DNA of 47,814 nt from Paracoccaceae bacterium (GTDB lineage Bacteria > Pseudomonadota > Alphaproteobacteria > Rhodobacterales > Rhodobacteraceae), in NCBI GenBank assembly GCA_027486345.1, contig JAIXPH010000025.1, positions 1 to 47,814 on the forward strand, written 5' to 3'. The notes below the pieces were generated by a model that did not search any database, was not told the origin of the DNA, and worked only from the letters and a program-made list of their open reading frames with translations. This document shows positions 1 through 7,992 of the stretch, one piece after another. Every line of letters starts with the position of its first letter. Within the stretch, counting starts at the first letter, position 1. The position numbers and the translations under genes were made by a program.

Positions 1-115
1 GCTGACCGCCGCCATCGTGGGCCTGGGCGCTGTCGCCTACCCGCTGGTGAAGGACGGCGTGTCCACCAAGGCCACCGCCGCCAAGACCGCGCTGACGGCC
101 GCTCCGACCAACTGA
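1..115 (+). CDS. flp: Flp-type pilin, 3' end only (copy 1)
   Basis: Only the last 37 codons are present; the reading frame begins at base 2 and stops with TGA at 113-115. The visible part (hydrophobic LTAAIVGLGAVAYPLVKDG, then an Ala/Thr-rich tail ending APTN) is nearly identical to the complete pilin at 240-428. It is therefore a tandem copy of the structural subunit of the type IVb Tad pilus. The 5' end lies outside the window. A 7-bp inverted repeat (133-139 with 154-160) follows the stop and may slow transcription between the two copies. Confidence 0.85.
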   Translation, partial: LTAAIVGLGAVAYPLVKDGVSTKATAAKTALTAAPTN

Positions 116-239
116 TCCACGATCCAGACAGTGCCCCGGGGCGAGATTGCGGTCCGGGGCGCATGATCCACCACTCCACCACTCACCTGTGAGGTCTTGT
201 GCCAACAAGTCCCTCACTCTCACACCAAGGACTTAAGCC

Positions 240-428
240 ATGACCAAATTTACCAATCTCTTCAAACGCTTCAAGAACGACGAATCCGGTGCCGTGACCG
301 TTGACTGGGTCGTGCTGACCGCTGCCATCGTGGGCCTGGGCGCTGTCGCCTATCCGCTCGTGAAAGACGGCGTCGAGACCAAGGCAACTGCCGCCAAGAC
401 CGCGCTGACGGCTGCCCCCAGCAACTGA
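240..428 (+). CDS. flp: Flp-type type IVb pilin (copy 2)
   Basis: A 62-residue prepilin. It has a short charged leader (residues 1-18, rich in Lys/Arg/Asp), then GAVTVDWVVLTAAIVGLGAV, which combines the prepilin-peptidase site (cleavage after the Gly near residue 18) with the hydrophobic pilus-core helix, and an Ala/Thr-rich tail. Family knowledge: Flp pilins normally have Glu at +5 and Tyr/Phe at +6 of the mature chain; here these are Asp and Trp. The ATG follows an AAGGACTTAAGCC leader. The preceding gene (1-115) is a duplicate. The product would be matured by the peptidase at 10468-10962 and polymerised by CpaF/TadB/TadC. Strong hairpins after the stop suggest a separately terminated, abundant transcript. 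Confidence 0.88.
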   Translation: MTKFTNLFKRFKNDESGAVTVDWVVLTAAIVGLGAVAYPLVKDGVETKATAAKTALTAAPSN

Positions 429-435
429 TGAGATC

Positions 436-487
436 GCCCCTTTCAGGGGCAATGTCCCCGCGGCAAGGATGCCATCTTGCCGCGGGG
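436..487 (+). terminator. double hairpin after flp copy 2
   Basis: Two adjacent hairpins lie just after the flp stop. The first is GCCCCT-ttc-AGGGGC (436-450). The second is a perfect 12-bp stem, 456-467 with 476-487, around an 8-base loop. The sequence after the second stem (TCGTTCAC) is only weakly T-rich, so this may be a terminator, an attenuator or a 3'-end stabiliser. It would let the pilin be made in excess over the assembly machinery downstream. Confidence 0.6.
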
Positions 488-554
488 TCGTTCACAGAGG
501 GAGAGGCCCTGAGGGCCGTTCCGCAAAGACACTAGCCGAGGGGCGCGAAGGTTC

Positions 555-740
555 ATGGTGAATTGGTTGCGAAAGCGAATTCCACACCGTCTGTCCCAAG
601 AGGATGGCGCGGTCACAGTCGATTGGGTCGTTCTTACGGGCTTTGTCATCGCGCTGTGCGTTGCGCTGGTGGCGTTGATGAACGACGCCTTCACTGCGGG
701 CGGCACAGCGGTCCAGACCTCGATAACCGCCTCCCCGTAA
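555..740 (+). CDS. third small Flp-like pilin
   Basis: A 61-residue protein with the same processing core as the Flp copies: EDGAVTVDWVVLTG at about residues 16-29, a hydrophobic helix to about residue 42, and a short Thr/Ser-rich tail ending in SITASP. The leader (residues 1-17) is basic. Its helix (FVIALCVALVALMNDAF) differs clearly from copies 1 and 2, so this is a diverged paralogue rather than a recent duplicate. It could be a minor pilin or pseudopilin of the Tad system; its exact role cannot be read from the sequence. It lies between the flp hairpins and cpaB. Confidence 0.75.
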   Translation: MVNWLRKRIPHRLSQEDGAVTVDWVVLTGFVIALCVALVALMNDAFTAGGTAVQTSITASP

Positions 741-818
741 ACACGCCACAAGCCGGGCCCATGGTCCGGCTCTACCCATTCCCGGCCCCGATGGCCAACT
801 CATAGATGGTGCAAAAAA

Positions 819-1652
819 ATGCGGATGATCTTCGGATTGGTGCTGATCGCAGGCATGGCCCTTGCGGGTTTTGCCGTCTACATGGCCCAAGGCTACATCA
901 ACCAGACGGAAAACGCGCTGTCGGAAGAGCGCGCCTTCCGCGAGATGGTGGGCGATATGGTGCAGGTCTATGTCGCGGCCAAACCGTTGGCCTATGGTCA
1001 GCAACTGACCAAGGACGACGTCAAGCTGATCTATTGGCAGGCCAGCGCGCTGCCCGACAAGCCGTTCACCGCAGAGACGGACCTGTTCCCCTCCGATGCC
1101 GACAAGCCGCGCTATGTGCTGCGCGCCATCGACCTGCATGAACCGATCCTTGCCAGCAAGGTCACCGAACCGGGGCAACCGGCAGGTCTGACCGGTCTCC
1201 TGGAGGCGGGCATGCGCGCCTTTGCCATTTCGGTCGATGCTTCCACCGGCGTGTCGGGCTTTGTCCACCCCGGGGATTTCGTCGACATCTACTGGACCAC
1301 CAGCTCCGGCACCGGCGGCGATGTGACCCGCCTGATCGAAACCCGCGTCAATGTGGTCGCGGTGGACCAGCAGGCCTCGGGGGATGACATCGGCGGCGCG
1401 GTGGTGGCCCAGACCGTGACCATTCAGGGCACCTCAGAGACCGTGGCGCGTCTGGCGCAGGCTCAGGCGACGGGGCGGCTGTCGCTGGCCTTGGTCGGAC
1501 AGGGCGAACAGCCCGACATGATCGCCGCCGACATCCGCGCCGACACCGGATCGTTGATGGGCGAGGTCGCGGCCATCGAAGAGAAGAGCTGCTCGATCAG
1601 GACGCGCAAGGGGTCCGAGGTCGTCGAAATCCCGATCCCCTGCACCAACTGA
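819..1652 (+). CDS. cpaB: Flp pilus assembly protein CpaB/RcpC
   Basis: A 277-residue protein. An N-terminal membrane anchor (MRMIFGLVLIAGMALAGFAV) is followed by an SAF-like domain (about residues 48-110, PLAYGQQLTKDDVKLIYW). The RcpC/CpaB domain contains GMRAFAISVDASTGVSGFVHPGDFVDIYWT near residues 130-160. Family knowledge: CpaB is a periplasmic protein that works with the CpaC secretin in Tad pilus assembly. The start is ATG 819; a second ATG two codons later is possible, and the SD sequence is weak. The gene follows the pilins, and a clear terminator comes after it (1683-1716), so cpaC probably has its own promoter. Confidence 0.92.
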   Translation: MRMIFGLVLIAGMALAGFAVYMAQGYINQTENALSEERAFREMVGDMVQVYVAAKPLAYGQQLTKDDVKLIYWQASALPDKPFTAETDLFPSDADKPRYVLRAIDLHEPILASKVTEPGQPAGLTGLLEAGMRAFAISVDASTGVSGFVHPGDFVDIYWTTSSGTGGDVTRLIETRVNVVAVDQQASGDDIGGAVVAQTVTIQGTSETVARLAQAQATGRLSLALVGQGEQPDMIAADIRADTGSLMGEVAAIEEKSCSIRTRKGSEVVEIPIPCTN

Positions 1653-1682
1653 GCGACGGCGAAAAGCGATTCAACCCTGAAG

Positions 1683-1716
1683 GGCGCGACCACAAAATCC
1701 TGTGGTCGCGCCTTTT
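1683..1716 (+). terminator. Rho-independent terminator after cpaB
   Basis: A perfect 12-bp stem (1683-1694 with 1701-1712, GGCGCGACCACA and its complement) with a 6-base loop, followed by TTTTG. It begins about 30 bases after the cpaB stop and separates the flp-cpaB unit from cpaC onward. Confidence 0.85.
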
Positions 1717-1887
1717 GCCTGCGCGAACCATAGCCAACGCCCCACCCTTCGCATCAAGAATACCGCCCAAGGTTTTGATTCTTGCAAAAAAAGGCGGTTT
1801 CGGGCATCTTTCGCGCAAGAACGGGCGACAGACCCGGGAAGAGGCACGGTCCGTGGTGCAGGTAATGTGTGATCGAAAGGGCAGGTC

Positions 1888-3279
1888 ATGAGGATTTTGA
1901 ACCTGGTCGCTTTGGCGGCTGTGGGGCTTTCCGTGGTGATGTGGCCGATGCGCCCCGCCGGGGCAGAGGTGCTGAAAGTGATGGAGGGGTCCAGTTCGGA
2001 ACCCCTGAACGTGCCCATGAACCGCGCCGTCGTGCTGGAAAGCGAGACGCCCTTTTCAGAGCTTTCCATCGCCAATCCGGGGATCGCGGATATCTCCACC
2101 CTGTCGGACAAGTCGATTTATGTGCTGGGCAAGACGCCGGGCCGTACCACGATGACGCTGCTGTCAGCCGAAGGCAAACTGATTGCCAATGTCGATGTGC
2201 ACGTCACACCCGACATCGCGGAGTTCAAGGAACGCCTGCAACAGATCCTGCCCGGCGAAAAGATCGAAGTGCGGACCGCAAATGACGGCATCGTCATGTC
2301 GGGCATGGTGTCCTCGGCCACGAAACTGGATCGGGCGATGGATCTGGCCAACCGCTACGCACCCGACCGGGTGTCGAACCTGATGACGGTGGGCGGCACG
2401 CAACAGGTCATGCTGAAGGTCCGCTTTGCCGAAATGCAGCGCTCCGTGGCGAAGAACCTGTCCTCATCCATCGCGCTGCGCGGGGTCAGCGGTGATCTCG
2501 GTGCCAGCGGCGAAACCGGGACCTGGCTGAACGAAGGCAATAGCCTGACCGGTACGTCGATCACCCCAAGGGTTGATGCAAACTCGGCCATGTCCATCGG
2601 CATCGCCACCGGCTCTCTGCAATTCTCCGTCCTGCTGGAAGCGCTGGAGTCCAAGGGCGTGGTGCGCACCCTTGCCGAACCGAACCTGACCGCCCTGTCG
2701 GGACAAGAGGCCAAGTTTCTGGCCGGTGGCGAATATCCGATCCCGATTGCCACCGATCAGGGCATCGGCGTCGAATACAAACCCTTTGGCGTGCAGTTGA
2801 ACTTCATCCCCACCGTGCTGGATGCCGGGATGATCAACCTGCAACTTCAGGCCACGGTGTCCTCCATCGACAGCACGGTGACGCTGTCCTCGGGCGGGGT
2901 GAACATCAACGGTCTGCGGGTGCGCGAAACCTCGACCACCGTTGAAATGCGCGACGGTGAAAGTTTCGCCATCGCCGGGCTGTTGCAGGATGACTTCCGC
3001 AACCTGAAGGGTCAGATTCCATGGCTGGGCGACGTCCCGATCCTTGGCGCATTGTTCCGCTCGTCCGAATATCAGCGCGCGCAGAGCGAGCTTGTGATCA
3101 TCGTTACCGCCCATCTGGTCAGCCCCACGCGCGGCGAAGCCCTGGCCTTGCCCACGGACCGCATCCGGTTGCCGTCGGAAAGCGAATTCTTCCTGTTCGG
3201 CAAGACCGAAGGGCGTGGCCCCGCCGGTGAGGTGGCCCGACAGGATTACAACGGTTCCTATGGTTATGTGATGGAGTGA
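1888..3279 (+). CDS. cpaC: Tad secretin CpaC/RcpA
   Basis: A 463-residue outer-membrane secretin. It has a signal peptide (residues 1 to about 29, ending PAGA), then a pilus-formation N-terminal domain (about 30-110, with NRAVVLESETPFSELSIANP), and a BON-like stretch (about 110-165). The secretin/bacterial type II-III domain (about 235-420) contains VRTLAEPNLTALSGQEAKFLAGGE, the GVQLNFIP strand, and the terminal SSEYQRAQSELVIIVTAHLV typical of the family. The oligomer forms the outer-membrane channel for the Flp pilus. ATG 1888 has an upstream purine-rich GAAAGGGCAGG. The 170 bases between the cpaB terminator and this start should contain its promoter; an inverted repeat CAAGAAT/ATTCTTG (1755-1761, 1778-1784) lies there. 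Confidence 0.95.
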   Translation: MRILNLVALAAVGLSVVMWPMRPAGAEVLKVMEGSSSEPLNVPMNRAVVLESETPFSELSIANPGIADISTLSDKSIYVLGKTPGRTTMTLLSAEGKLIANVDVHVTPDIAEFKERLQQILPGEKIEVRTANDGIVMSGMVSSATKLDRAMDLANRYAPDRVSNLMTVGGTQQVMLKVRFAEMQRSVAKNLSSSIALRGVSGDLGASGETGTWLNEGNSLTGTSITPRVDANSAMSIGIATGSLQFSVLLEALESKGVVRTLAEPNLTALSGQEAKFLAGGEYPIPIATDQGIGVEYKPFGVQLNFIPTVLDAGMINLQLQATVSSIDSTVTLSSGGVNINGLRVRETSTTVEMRDGESFAIAGLLQDDFRNLKGQIPWLGDVPILGALFRSSEYQRAQSELVIIVTAHLVSPTRGEALALPTDRIRLPSESEFFLFGKTEGRGPAGEVARQDYNGSYGYVME

Positions 3280-3283
3280 CGTC

Positions 3284-3988
3284 ATGGCGATGAAACATCC
3301 TGCCGTGATGGCCTCTCCGCTGTTGTTTGTCGCTGTGCTTGCCCTGTCAGGGTGCGGCGCTGCGGGACTGCGCATCATCAGCACCGATGTCGATCCGGGT
3401 GATTTCGGCGCGGCGACCATGAACAATTCGCTGGTCATGACAGGCCAGCGCGACGCCACCGCGGCCCTGCAATCGCGCTTCGCCGGTGAGGTGGAGTCGA
3501 CCATCACCTTCGCCTTCAACTCGGCCGTCCTGACGCCCGAGGCCCGCAAGGTCCTGGACCGTCAGGCCAATTGGATCCGGCAATTCCCCGAACTGCGCTT
3601 CCGTGTCTACGGTCACACCGATCTGGTAGGGTCGGACGGTTACAACAAGGCGCTGGGCAAGCGCCGTGCCGAGGCGGTCGTGGCCTATTTCAACAGTCTG
3701 GGCATCAGCCGCAACCGGCTTGAGGCGCTGGTGTCCTATGGCGAAACCCGTCCTGTGGTGCAGACCACCGCCGCCGAAGAGCGCAACCGCCGCACCGTCA
3801 CCGAAGTGTCCGGTTTTTACGAACGCGTGGCGGGCGATCTGGACGGCAAATACGCCGAGGTCATCTATCGCAGCTACATCGAGGCCGCGACACCCGTCTC
3901 AAACCTGACCGGGATTGGCGACAACGGTGGCAATGATAGCAGCGGCGGCGGACAAGCCGCGCCCGCGCCCGCCGCACCGGGCGGTTGA
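3284..3988 (+). CDS. OmpA-family lipoprotein in the cpaD position
   Basis: A 234-residue protein with a lipoprotein signal (VLALSGC, lipid Cys near residue 24). A C-terminal-type OmpA peptidoglycan-binding domain occupies about residues 72-180: ITFAFNSAVLTPEARKVLD, then YGHTDLVGSDGYNKALGKRRAEAV, then ER-NRRT. A Gly/Ser/Asn-rich, then Pro/Ala-rich tail ends the protein. It starts 4 bases after cpaC. Many Tad loci have CpaD, a periplasmic protein partnering the secretin, at this position. This protein probably anchors the secretin complex to peptidoglycan instead; that role is inferred from position and domain. The 254 bases that follow hold no gene; they end in an SD-like AGGGGA before cpaE. 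Confidence 0.85.
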   Translation: MAMKHPAVMASPLLFVAVLALSGCGAAGLRIISTDVDPGDFGAATMNNSLVMTGQRDATAALQSRFAGEVESTITFAFNSAVLTPEARKVLDRQANWIRQFPELRFRVYGHTDLVGSDGYNKALGKRRAEAVVAYFNSLGISRNRLEALVSYGETRPVVQTTAAEERNRRTVTEVSGFYERVAGDLDGKYAEVIYRSYIEAATPVSNLTGIGDNGGNDSSGGGQAAPAPAAPGG

Positions 3989-4242
3989 CCTCGCCAGACG
4001 CGGGCAAAGGTCAGGGCGCGCCCTCCTTCGATTGGGGCGCGCTGTTTCCAAATAAGGCAGCGGATGTTTCCGTTCTGCCCAAAAACCCCAGAAAAACGAA
4101 AATTTAGTCCCAAAGTCGCCACCATTGCAGGCGAGTTATGGCCCCCAAGGGAAACAAAGACGGGGCATCGCACCGTCGGGCGTTCCTGGCCCGGGCGAAT
4201 CACCTCCCACCGCTCCGGGCCTGTTTTTAGGGGACCTGGACG

Positions 4243-5526
4243 ATGAGTAGCGTGGCAAATCTACAGCCTGAACCGGCGACCATCCTGGCCTGCACCGTCT
4301 CGCGCGATGTGCAGAACTTCGATCTTCTGATCGATGACATGGAAATTGAACTGGGTGACGCCTGGGGTGATCTGGGCTTTGCCGAGGCGGCCCAATTCCT
4401 CGACCAGCCGGATGCGGCGGCGCTGGAATTCATCTGCGTCGCCGTCGATGCCGTGGACGAGACCAATCTCGACCCCGTGGCCAACATCATCCGCGGCGCA
4501 AAGACGCGCGGGATCGGGGTGATCCTGATCGCCGACAAGGTCAGCCCCGTCGGGTTGCACCAGCTGCTGCGGCTGGGGGCGGATGATTTCGTGCCCTATC
4601 CCCTGCCCGAAGGCGCGCTGCGCGATGCCATCGACCGTGTGCGGCAGGCCCGCGCGGCGGCCCTCGCCCCGCCCGCCCCGCCGCCGCAAGAGGTGGCCGT
4701 TCCCGACCCCGACCATATCGCGCCCAGCTTCAAGGCGCGTGGCGACCGCGACGGTGTGATCCTGCCGGTGCATGGCATGGCGGGCGGCACCGGGGCCTCG
4801 ACCTTTGCCGCCAATCTGGCCTGGGAGCTGGCGACGATCGTCAAGACCGACGCCCCGCGGGTCTGCATCCTCGATTTCGATTTCCAGTACGGCTCGATCG
4901 CCACCTGTCTTGATCTGCCGCGCAACGAGATGGTGTTCGAAATCCTGTCGGAAGCGGCCAGCGTGGACAGCGACTCCTTCTTGCAGGCGATGATGACCTA
5001 CAAGGACAAGGTGCATGTGCTGACTGCACCCGCGGACATGCTGCCGCTGGACATCGTGACCGCCGATGACATCGCGCGCTTGCTGGAGATCGCCCAGACT
5101 AATTTCGATTTCGTCATCATCGACATGCCCAAGACCATCGTGGCCTGGACGGAAACCGTGCTGACCCGTGCGCATCTTTACTTTGCGACGATGGAGTTGG
5201 ACATCCGCTCTGCCCGCAACGTCATGCGGCTGAACCGTGCGCTGAAGGCCGAAGCCCTGCCCTTCGAAAAGCTGCGCTACGTGTTGAACCGCGCCCCGAA
5301 ATTCACCGACCTCGCTGCCAAGGGGCGGGTGAAGAAAATGGCCGAAAGCCTTGAGATCAAGCTGGAGCTGCAACTGCCCGATGGCGGCCCGCAAGTGACC
5401 ATGGCGAACGACCACGGCCAGACGCTGGCGGAATCCGCGCCGAAGAACCCGACGCGCAAGGAAATCCAGAAGCTGGCCAAGACGATTTATGACCTGAACC
5501 GCGCCGCGGAGGCCGGGAAGAAGTGA
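4243..5526 (+). CDS. cpaE: Tad pilus localisation ATPase CpaE/TadZ
   Basis: A 427-residue protein. Residues 1 to about 140 form a receiver-like atypical domain (ACTVSRDVQNFDLLIDDMEIELG, then RLGADDFVPYPLPEGALRDAI). A MinD/ParA-like P-loop domain (about 165-415) follows. The deviant Walker A, GMAGGTGASTFAANLA (about 177-192), lacks the usual lysine, as is known for TadZ proteins. The Walker B-like segments are ILDFDFQYGS (about 209) and FVIIDMPKT (about 290). Family knowledge: TadZ/CpaE marks the cell pole or site where the Tad machine assembles. The start is ATG 4243 after AGGGGACCTGGACG. It lies 27 bases before cpaF and is probably in one operon with it. Confidence 0.93.
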   Translation: MSSVANLQPEPATILACTVSRDVQNFDLLIDDMEIELGDAWGDLGFAEAAQFLDQPDAAALEFICVAVDAVDETNLDPVANIIRGAKTRGIGVILIADKVSPVGLHQLLRLGADDFVPYPLPEGALRDAIDRVRQARAAALAPPAPPPQEVAVPDPDHIAPSFKARGDRDGVILPVHGMAGGTGASTFAANLAWELATIVKTDAPRVCILDFDFQYGSIATCLDLPRNEMVFEILSEAASVDSDSFLQAMMTYKDKVHVLTAPADMLPLDIVTADDIARLLEIAQTNFDFVIIDMPKTIVAWTETVLTRAHLYFATMELDIRSARNVMRLNRALKAEALPFEKLRYVLNRAPKFTDLAAKGRVKKMAESLEIKLELQLPDGGPQVTMANDHGQTLAESAPKNPTRKEIQKLAKTIYDLNRAAEAGKK

Positions 5527-5553
5527 CCTGACAGGCCTGGGGGGGCCACGTAA

Positions 5554-7005
5554 ATGTTTTCCCGTTTCAAGAAACCTGATGCTGCCGCACCTGCTCCGGC
5601 ACCCAGCGCACCGCGCGTCGCCGTCGCTTCGGCCGGTCCACCGGCCGGCGCGGCGCGCCCTGCGGTGAAGTCCAACCTTGGCACCCGCCCTGTCGCGCCT
5701 TCGGCCGAAGCGGTGGCGGCGGACAAGGAAAAGAAGCGCAAGGAACGCCTGATGGAGTTGAAGGTCGAGTTGCACAAGCGGCTGCTCGAAAACCTCAACC
5801 TCGCGGCGCTGGAACATGCGACCGAGGCCAACCTCAAGGCCGAAATCGCCGACATCACCGCCGAGGCGCTGACTGAACTGTCGGTCGTGCTGAACAAGGA
5901 TGACCGCAGCCAGCTCAATCAGGAACTTTATGACGAGGTGATGGGCCTTGGCCCGCTGGAGCCCCTGCTGAAGGATGAGTCCATCTCGGACATCCTGGTG
6001 AACGGGCCAAAGCGCATCTTCATCGAACGCAGCGGCAAGCTGCAACTCAGCGACATCACCTTCAAGGATGAAAAGCACCTGTTGCGGATCATCGACAAGA
6101 TCGTGTCCGCCGTGGGTCGCCGGGTCGATGAATCCAACCCCTATTGCGACGCCCGCCTTGCCGACGGGTCGCGCTTCAACTGCATGGTCCCGCCGGTGGC
6201 GGTGGATGGCAGTCTGGTGTCGATCCGGAAGTTCAAGAAAGAAAAGCTGAAGATCGAGGATCTGGTCCGCTTCGGGGCCTTTACCGAAGAAATGGCGGCC
6301 TATCTGCAAGCCGCCGTGTCCTGCAGGTTGAACGTCATCGTCTCGGGCGGCACCGGGTCGGGGAAGACGACGACGCTGAACGCGCTGTCCTCCTTCATCG
6401 ACAATGCCGAACGCGTGCTGACCATCGAAGACACCGCCGAATTGCAACTGCAACAGATCCATGTGGGCCGGATGGAAAGCCGCCCGCCGAACGTCGAGGG
6501 CAAGGGCGCCGTGACCCAGCGCGATTGCTTGCGAAACGCGCTGCGGATGCGTCCGGACCGCATCATCGTGGGCGAAACCCGCGGCGAAGAGGTGATCGAC
6601 ATGTTGCAGGCCATGAACACCGGCCACGACGGATCGATGACCACGATCCACGCCAACTCTGCCCGCGACGGCATCAGCCGTCTGGAGAACATGGTGGCCA
6701 TGGCCGGGATCGAAATGCCGCTGAAGGCCGTCCGCAGCCAGATCGCAAGCGCCGTCAACCTGATCGTGCAGGCCAGCCGCTTGCAGGACGGCAGCCGCCG
6801 AATGACCAGCATCACCGAAATCACCGGGATGGAGGGTGAGGTCATCTCGATGCAGGAGGTGTTCCGCTATGAACGCCTTGGCGTCGAACCCAATGGCAAG
6901 ATCATCGGTCGCTTCAACGCCACCGGGGTGCGGTCGCATTATTCGGACCGCTTCCGCCAGTGGGGCTATGACCTGCCCGCCTCGATCTATGAACCCATCA
7001 TCTAA
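5554..7005 (+). CDS. cpaF: Tad pilus assembly ATPase CpaF/TadA
   Basis: A 483-residue type II/IV secretion ATPase. A Pro/Ala-rich N-terminus (about 1-45) precedes a helical N domain (about 60-130). The ATPase core has Walker A GGTGSGKTT (about 265-273), an Asp box/Walker B RMRPDRIIVGETRGEE (about 331-346) and a His box GHDGSMTTIHAN (about 357-368). It is a hexameric cytoplasmic motor that powers Flp pilus polymerisation through the TadB/TadC platform. All catalytic motifs are intact and the length is normal. It lies 27 bases after cpaE and 9 bases before tadB. Confidence 0.97.
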   Translation: MFSRFKKPDAAAPAPAPSAPRVAVASAGPPAGAARPAVKSNLGTRPVAPSAEAVAADKEKKRKERLMELKVELHKRLLENLNLAALEHATEANLKAEIADITAEALTELSVVLNKDDRSQLNQELYDEVMGLGPLEPLLKDESISDILVNGPKRIFIERSGKLQLSDITFKDEKHLLRIIDKIVSAVGRRVDESNPYCDARLADGSRFNCMVPPVAVDGSLVSIRKFKKEKLKIEDLVRFGAFTEEMAAYLQAAVSCRLNVIVSGGTGSGKTTTLNALSSFIDNAERVLTIEDTAELQLQQIHVGRMESRPPNVEGKGAVTQRDCLRNALRMRPDRIIVGETRGEEVIDMLQAMNTGHDGSMTTIHANSARDGISRLENMVAMAGIEMPLKAVRSQIASAVNLIVQASRLQDGSRRMTSITEITGMEGEVISMQEVFRYERLGVEPNGKIIGRFNATGVRSHYSDRFRQWGYDLPASIYEPII

Positions 7006-7014
7006 GGACAGATC

Positions 7015-7983
7015 ATGCAGATGACTGCGGCACCCCTGATCTACATCGCCATCTTCGTGGCGGTCGTCCTTCTGGTCGAAGGGCTTTATCTGACCATCTT
7101 CGGCAAATCGATCAGCCTGAACAACCGCGTCAGCCGACGGCTGGCGCTGCTGGAAAAGAACCAGAACCGCGAAGAGGTTCTGGAACAGCTCCGCAAGGAA
7201 ATGACCCAGCACATGAACGTGCGGGGAATTCCGCTCTATTCCATGCTGGCCAAGAAGGCCCAGCACGCCAACATCGCCTTTTCGCCGCAGGCCCTTGTCG
7301 GGGTGATGGCGCTGGTGTCGGTGGCGGCCTTTCTGGGCCTGACGATCGGCACGGGGGCGCCCCTTCCGATCCGTGCCGCACTCTCCGTCGGGATGGGTGT
7401 CGGCGGGGTCTATGTCTGGGTCAACCACAAGGCCAAGAAACGCATGGCCCTGCTGGAAGAACAGCTTCCCGACGCTGTCGAACTGATGGTCCGCTCGCTG
7501 CGGGTGGGCCATCCCTTTGCATCGGCCATCGGCATCGTGTCCAAGGAGGTGCCCGATCCCTTGGGCACCGAGTTCGGCGTCATCGCCGACGAGGCCGCCT
7601 ATGGCCGCGATGTGGCCGAAGCGCTGAAGGCCTTTGCCGAACGGATGGACAATCAGGATCTGCGCTTTCTTGCCGTCGCGGTGACGATCCAGCAGCAGTC
7701 GGGCGGCAACCTTGCCGAAATCCTGTCCGGTCTGGCCAAGGTGATCCGGTCGCGCTTCAAGCTGTTTCGCCGCGTCAAGGCCATCACCGCCGAGGCGAAA
7801 TGGTCCGGCATGTTCCTGTCGGCCTTTCCGGTTATCGCCGGAGTTGCCATCCTGACGATCAAGCCGGACTTTTTCGACGACGTGATCGACACGCCGCAAT
7901 TCGTGCCCGCCTGTCTCATTGTCGGCGTGTTGCTGGTGATCAACGTCATCTTCATGCGCGTCATGGTCAACATCAAGGTTTAA
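7015..7983 (+). CDS. tadB: Tad inner-membrane platform protein TadB
   Basis: A 322-residue membrane protein with an N-terminal TM helix (about 6-26), a pair of helices (about 92-130), a T2SSF (GspF-like) cytoplasmic domain (about 165-270; EEQLPDAVELMVRSLRVGHPFASAI is characteristic) and C-terminal TM helices (about 262-320). TadB pairs with TadC as the inner-membrane base on which CpaF acts. ATG 7015 follows a short gap with AAGGACAG. The gene lies 9 bases before tadC. Confidence 0.95.
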   Translation: MQMTAAPLIYIAIFVAVVLLVEGLYLTIFGKSISLNNRVSRRLALLEKNQNREEVLEQLRKEMTQHMNVRGIPLYSMLAKKAQHANIAFSPQALVGVMALVSVAAFLGLTIGTGAPLPIRAALSVGMGVGGVYVWVNHKAKKRMALLEEQLPDAVELMVRSLRVGHPFASAIGIVSKEVPDPLGTEFGVIADEAAYGRDVAEALKAFAERMDNQDLRFLAVAVTIQQQSGGNLAEILSGLAKVIRSRFKLFRRVKAITAEAKWSGMFLSAFPVIAGVAILTIKPDFFDDVIDTPQFVPACLIVGVLLVINVIFMRVMVNIKV

Positions 7984-7992
7984 GGCCCAGTC

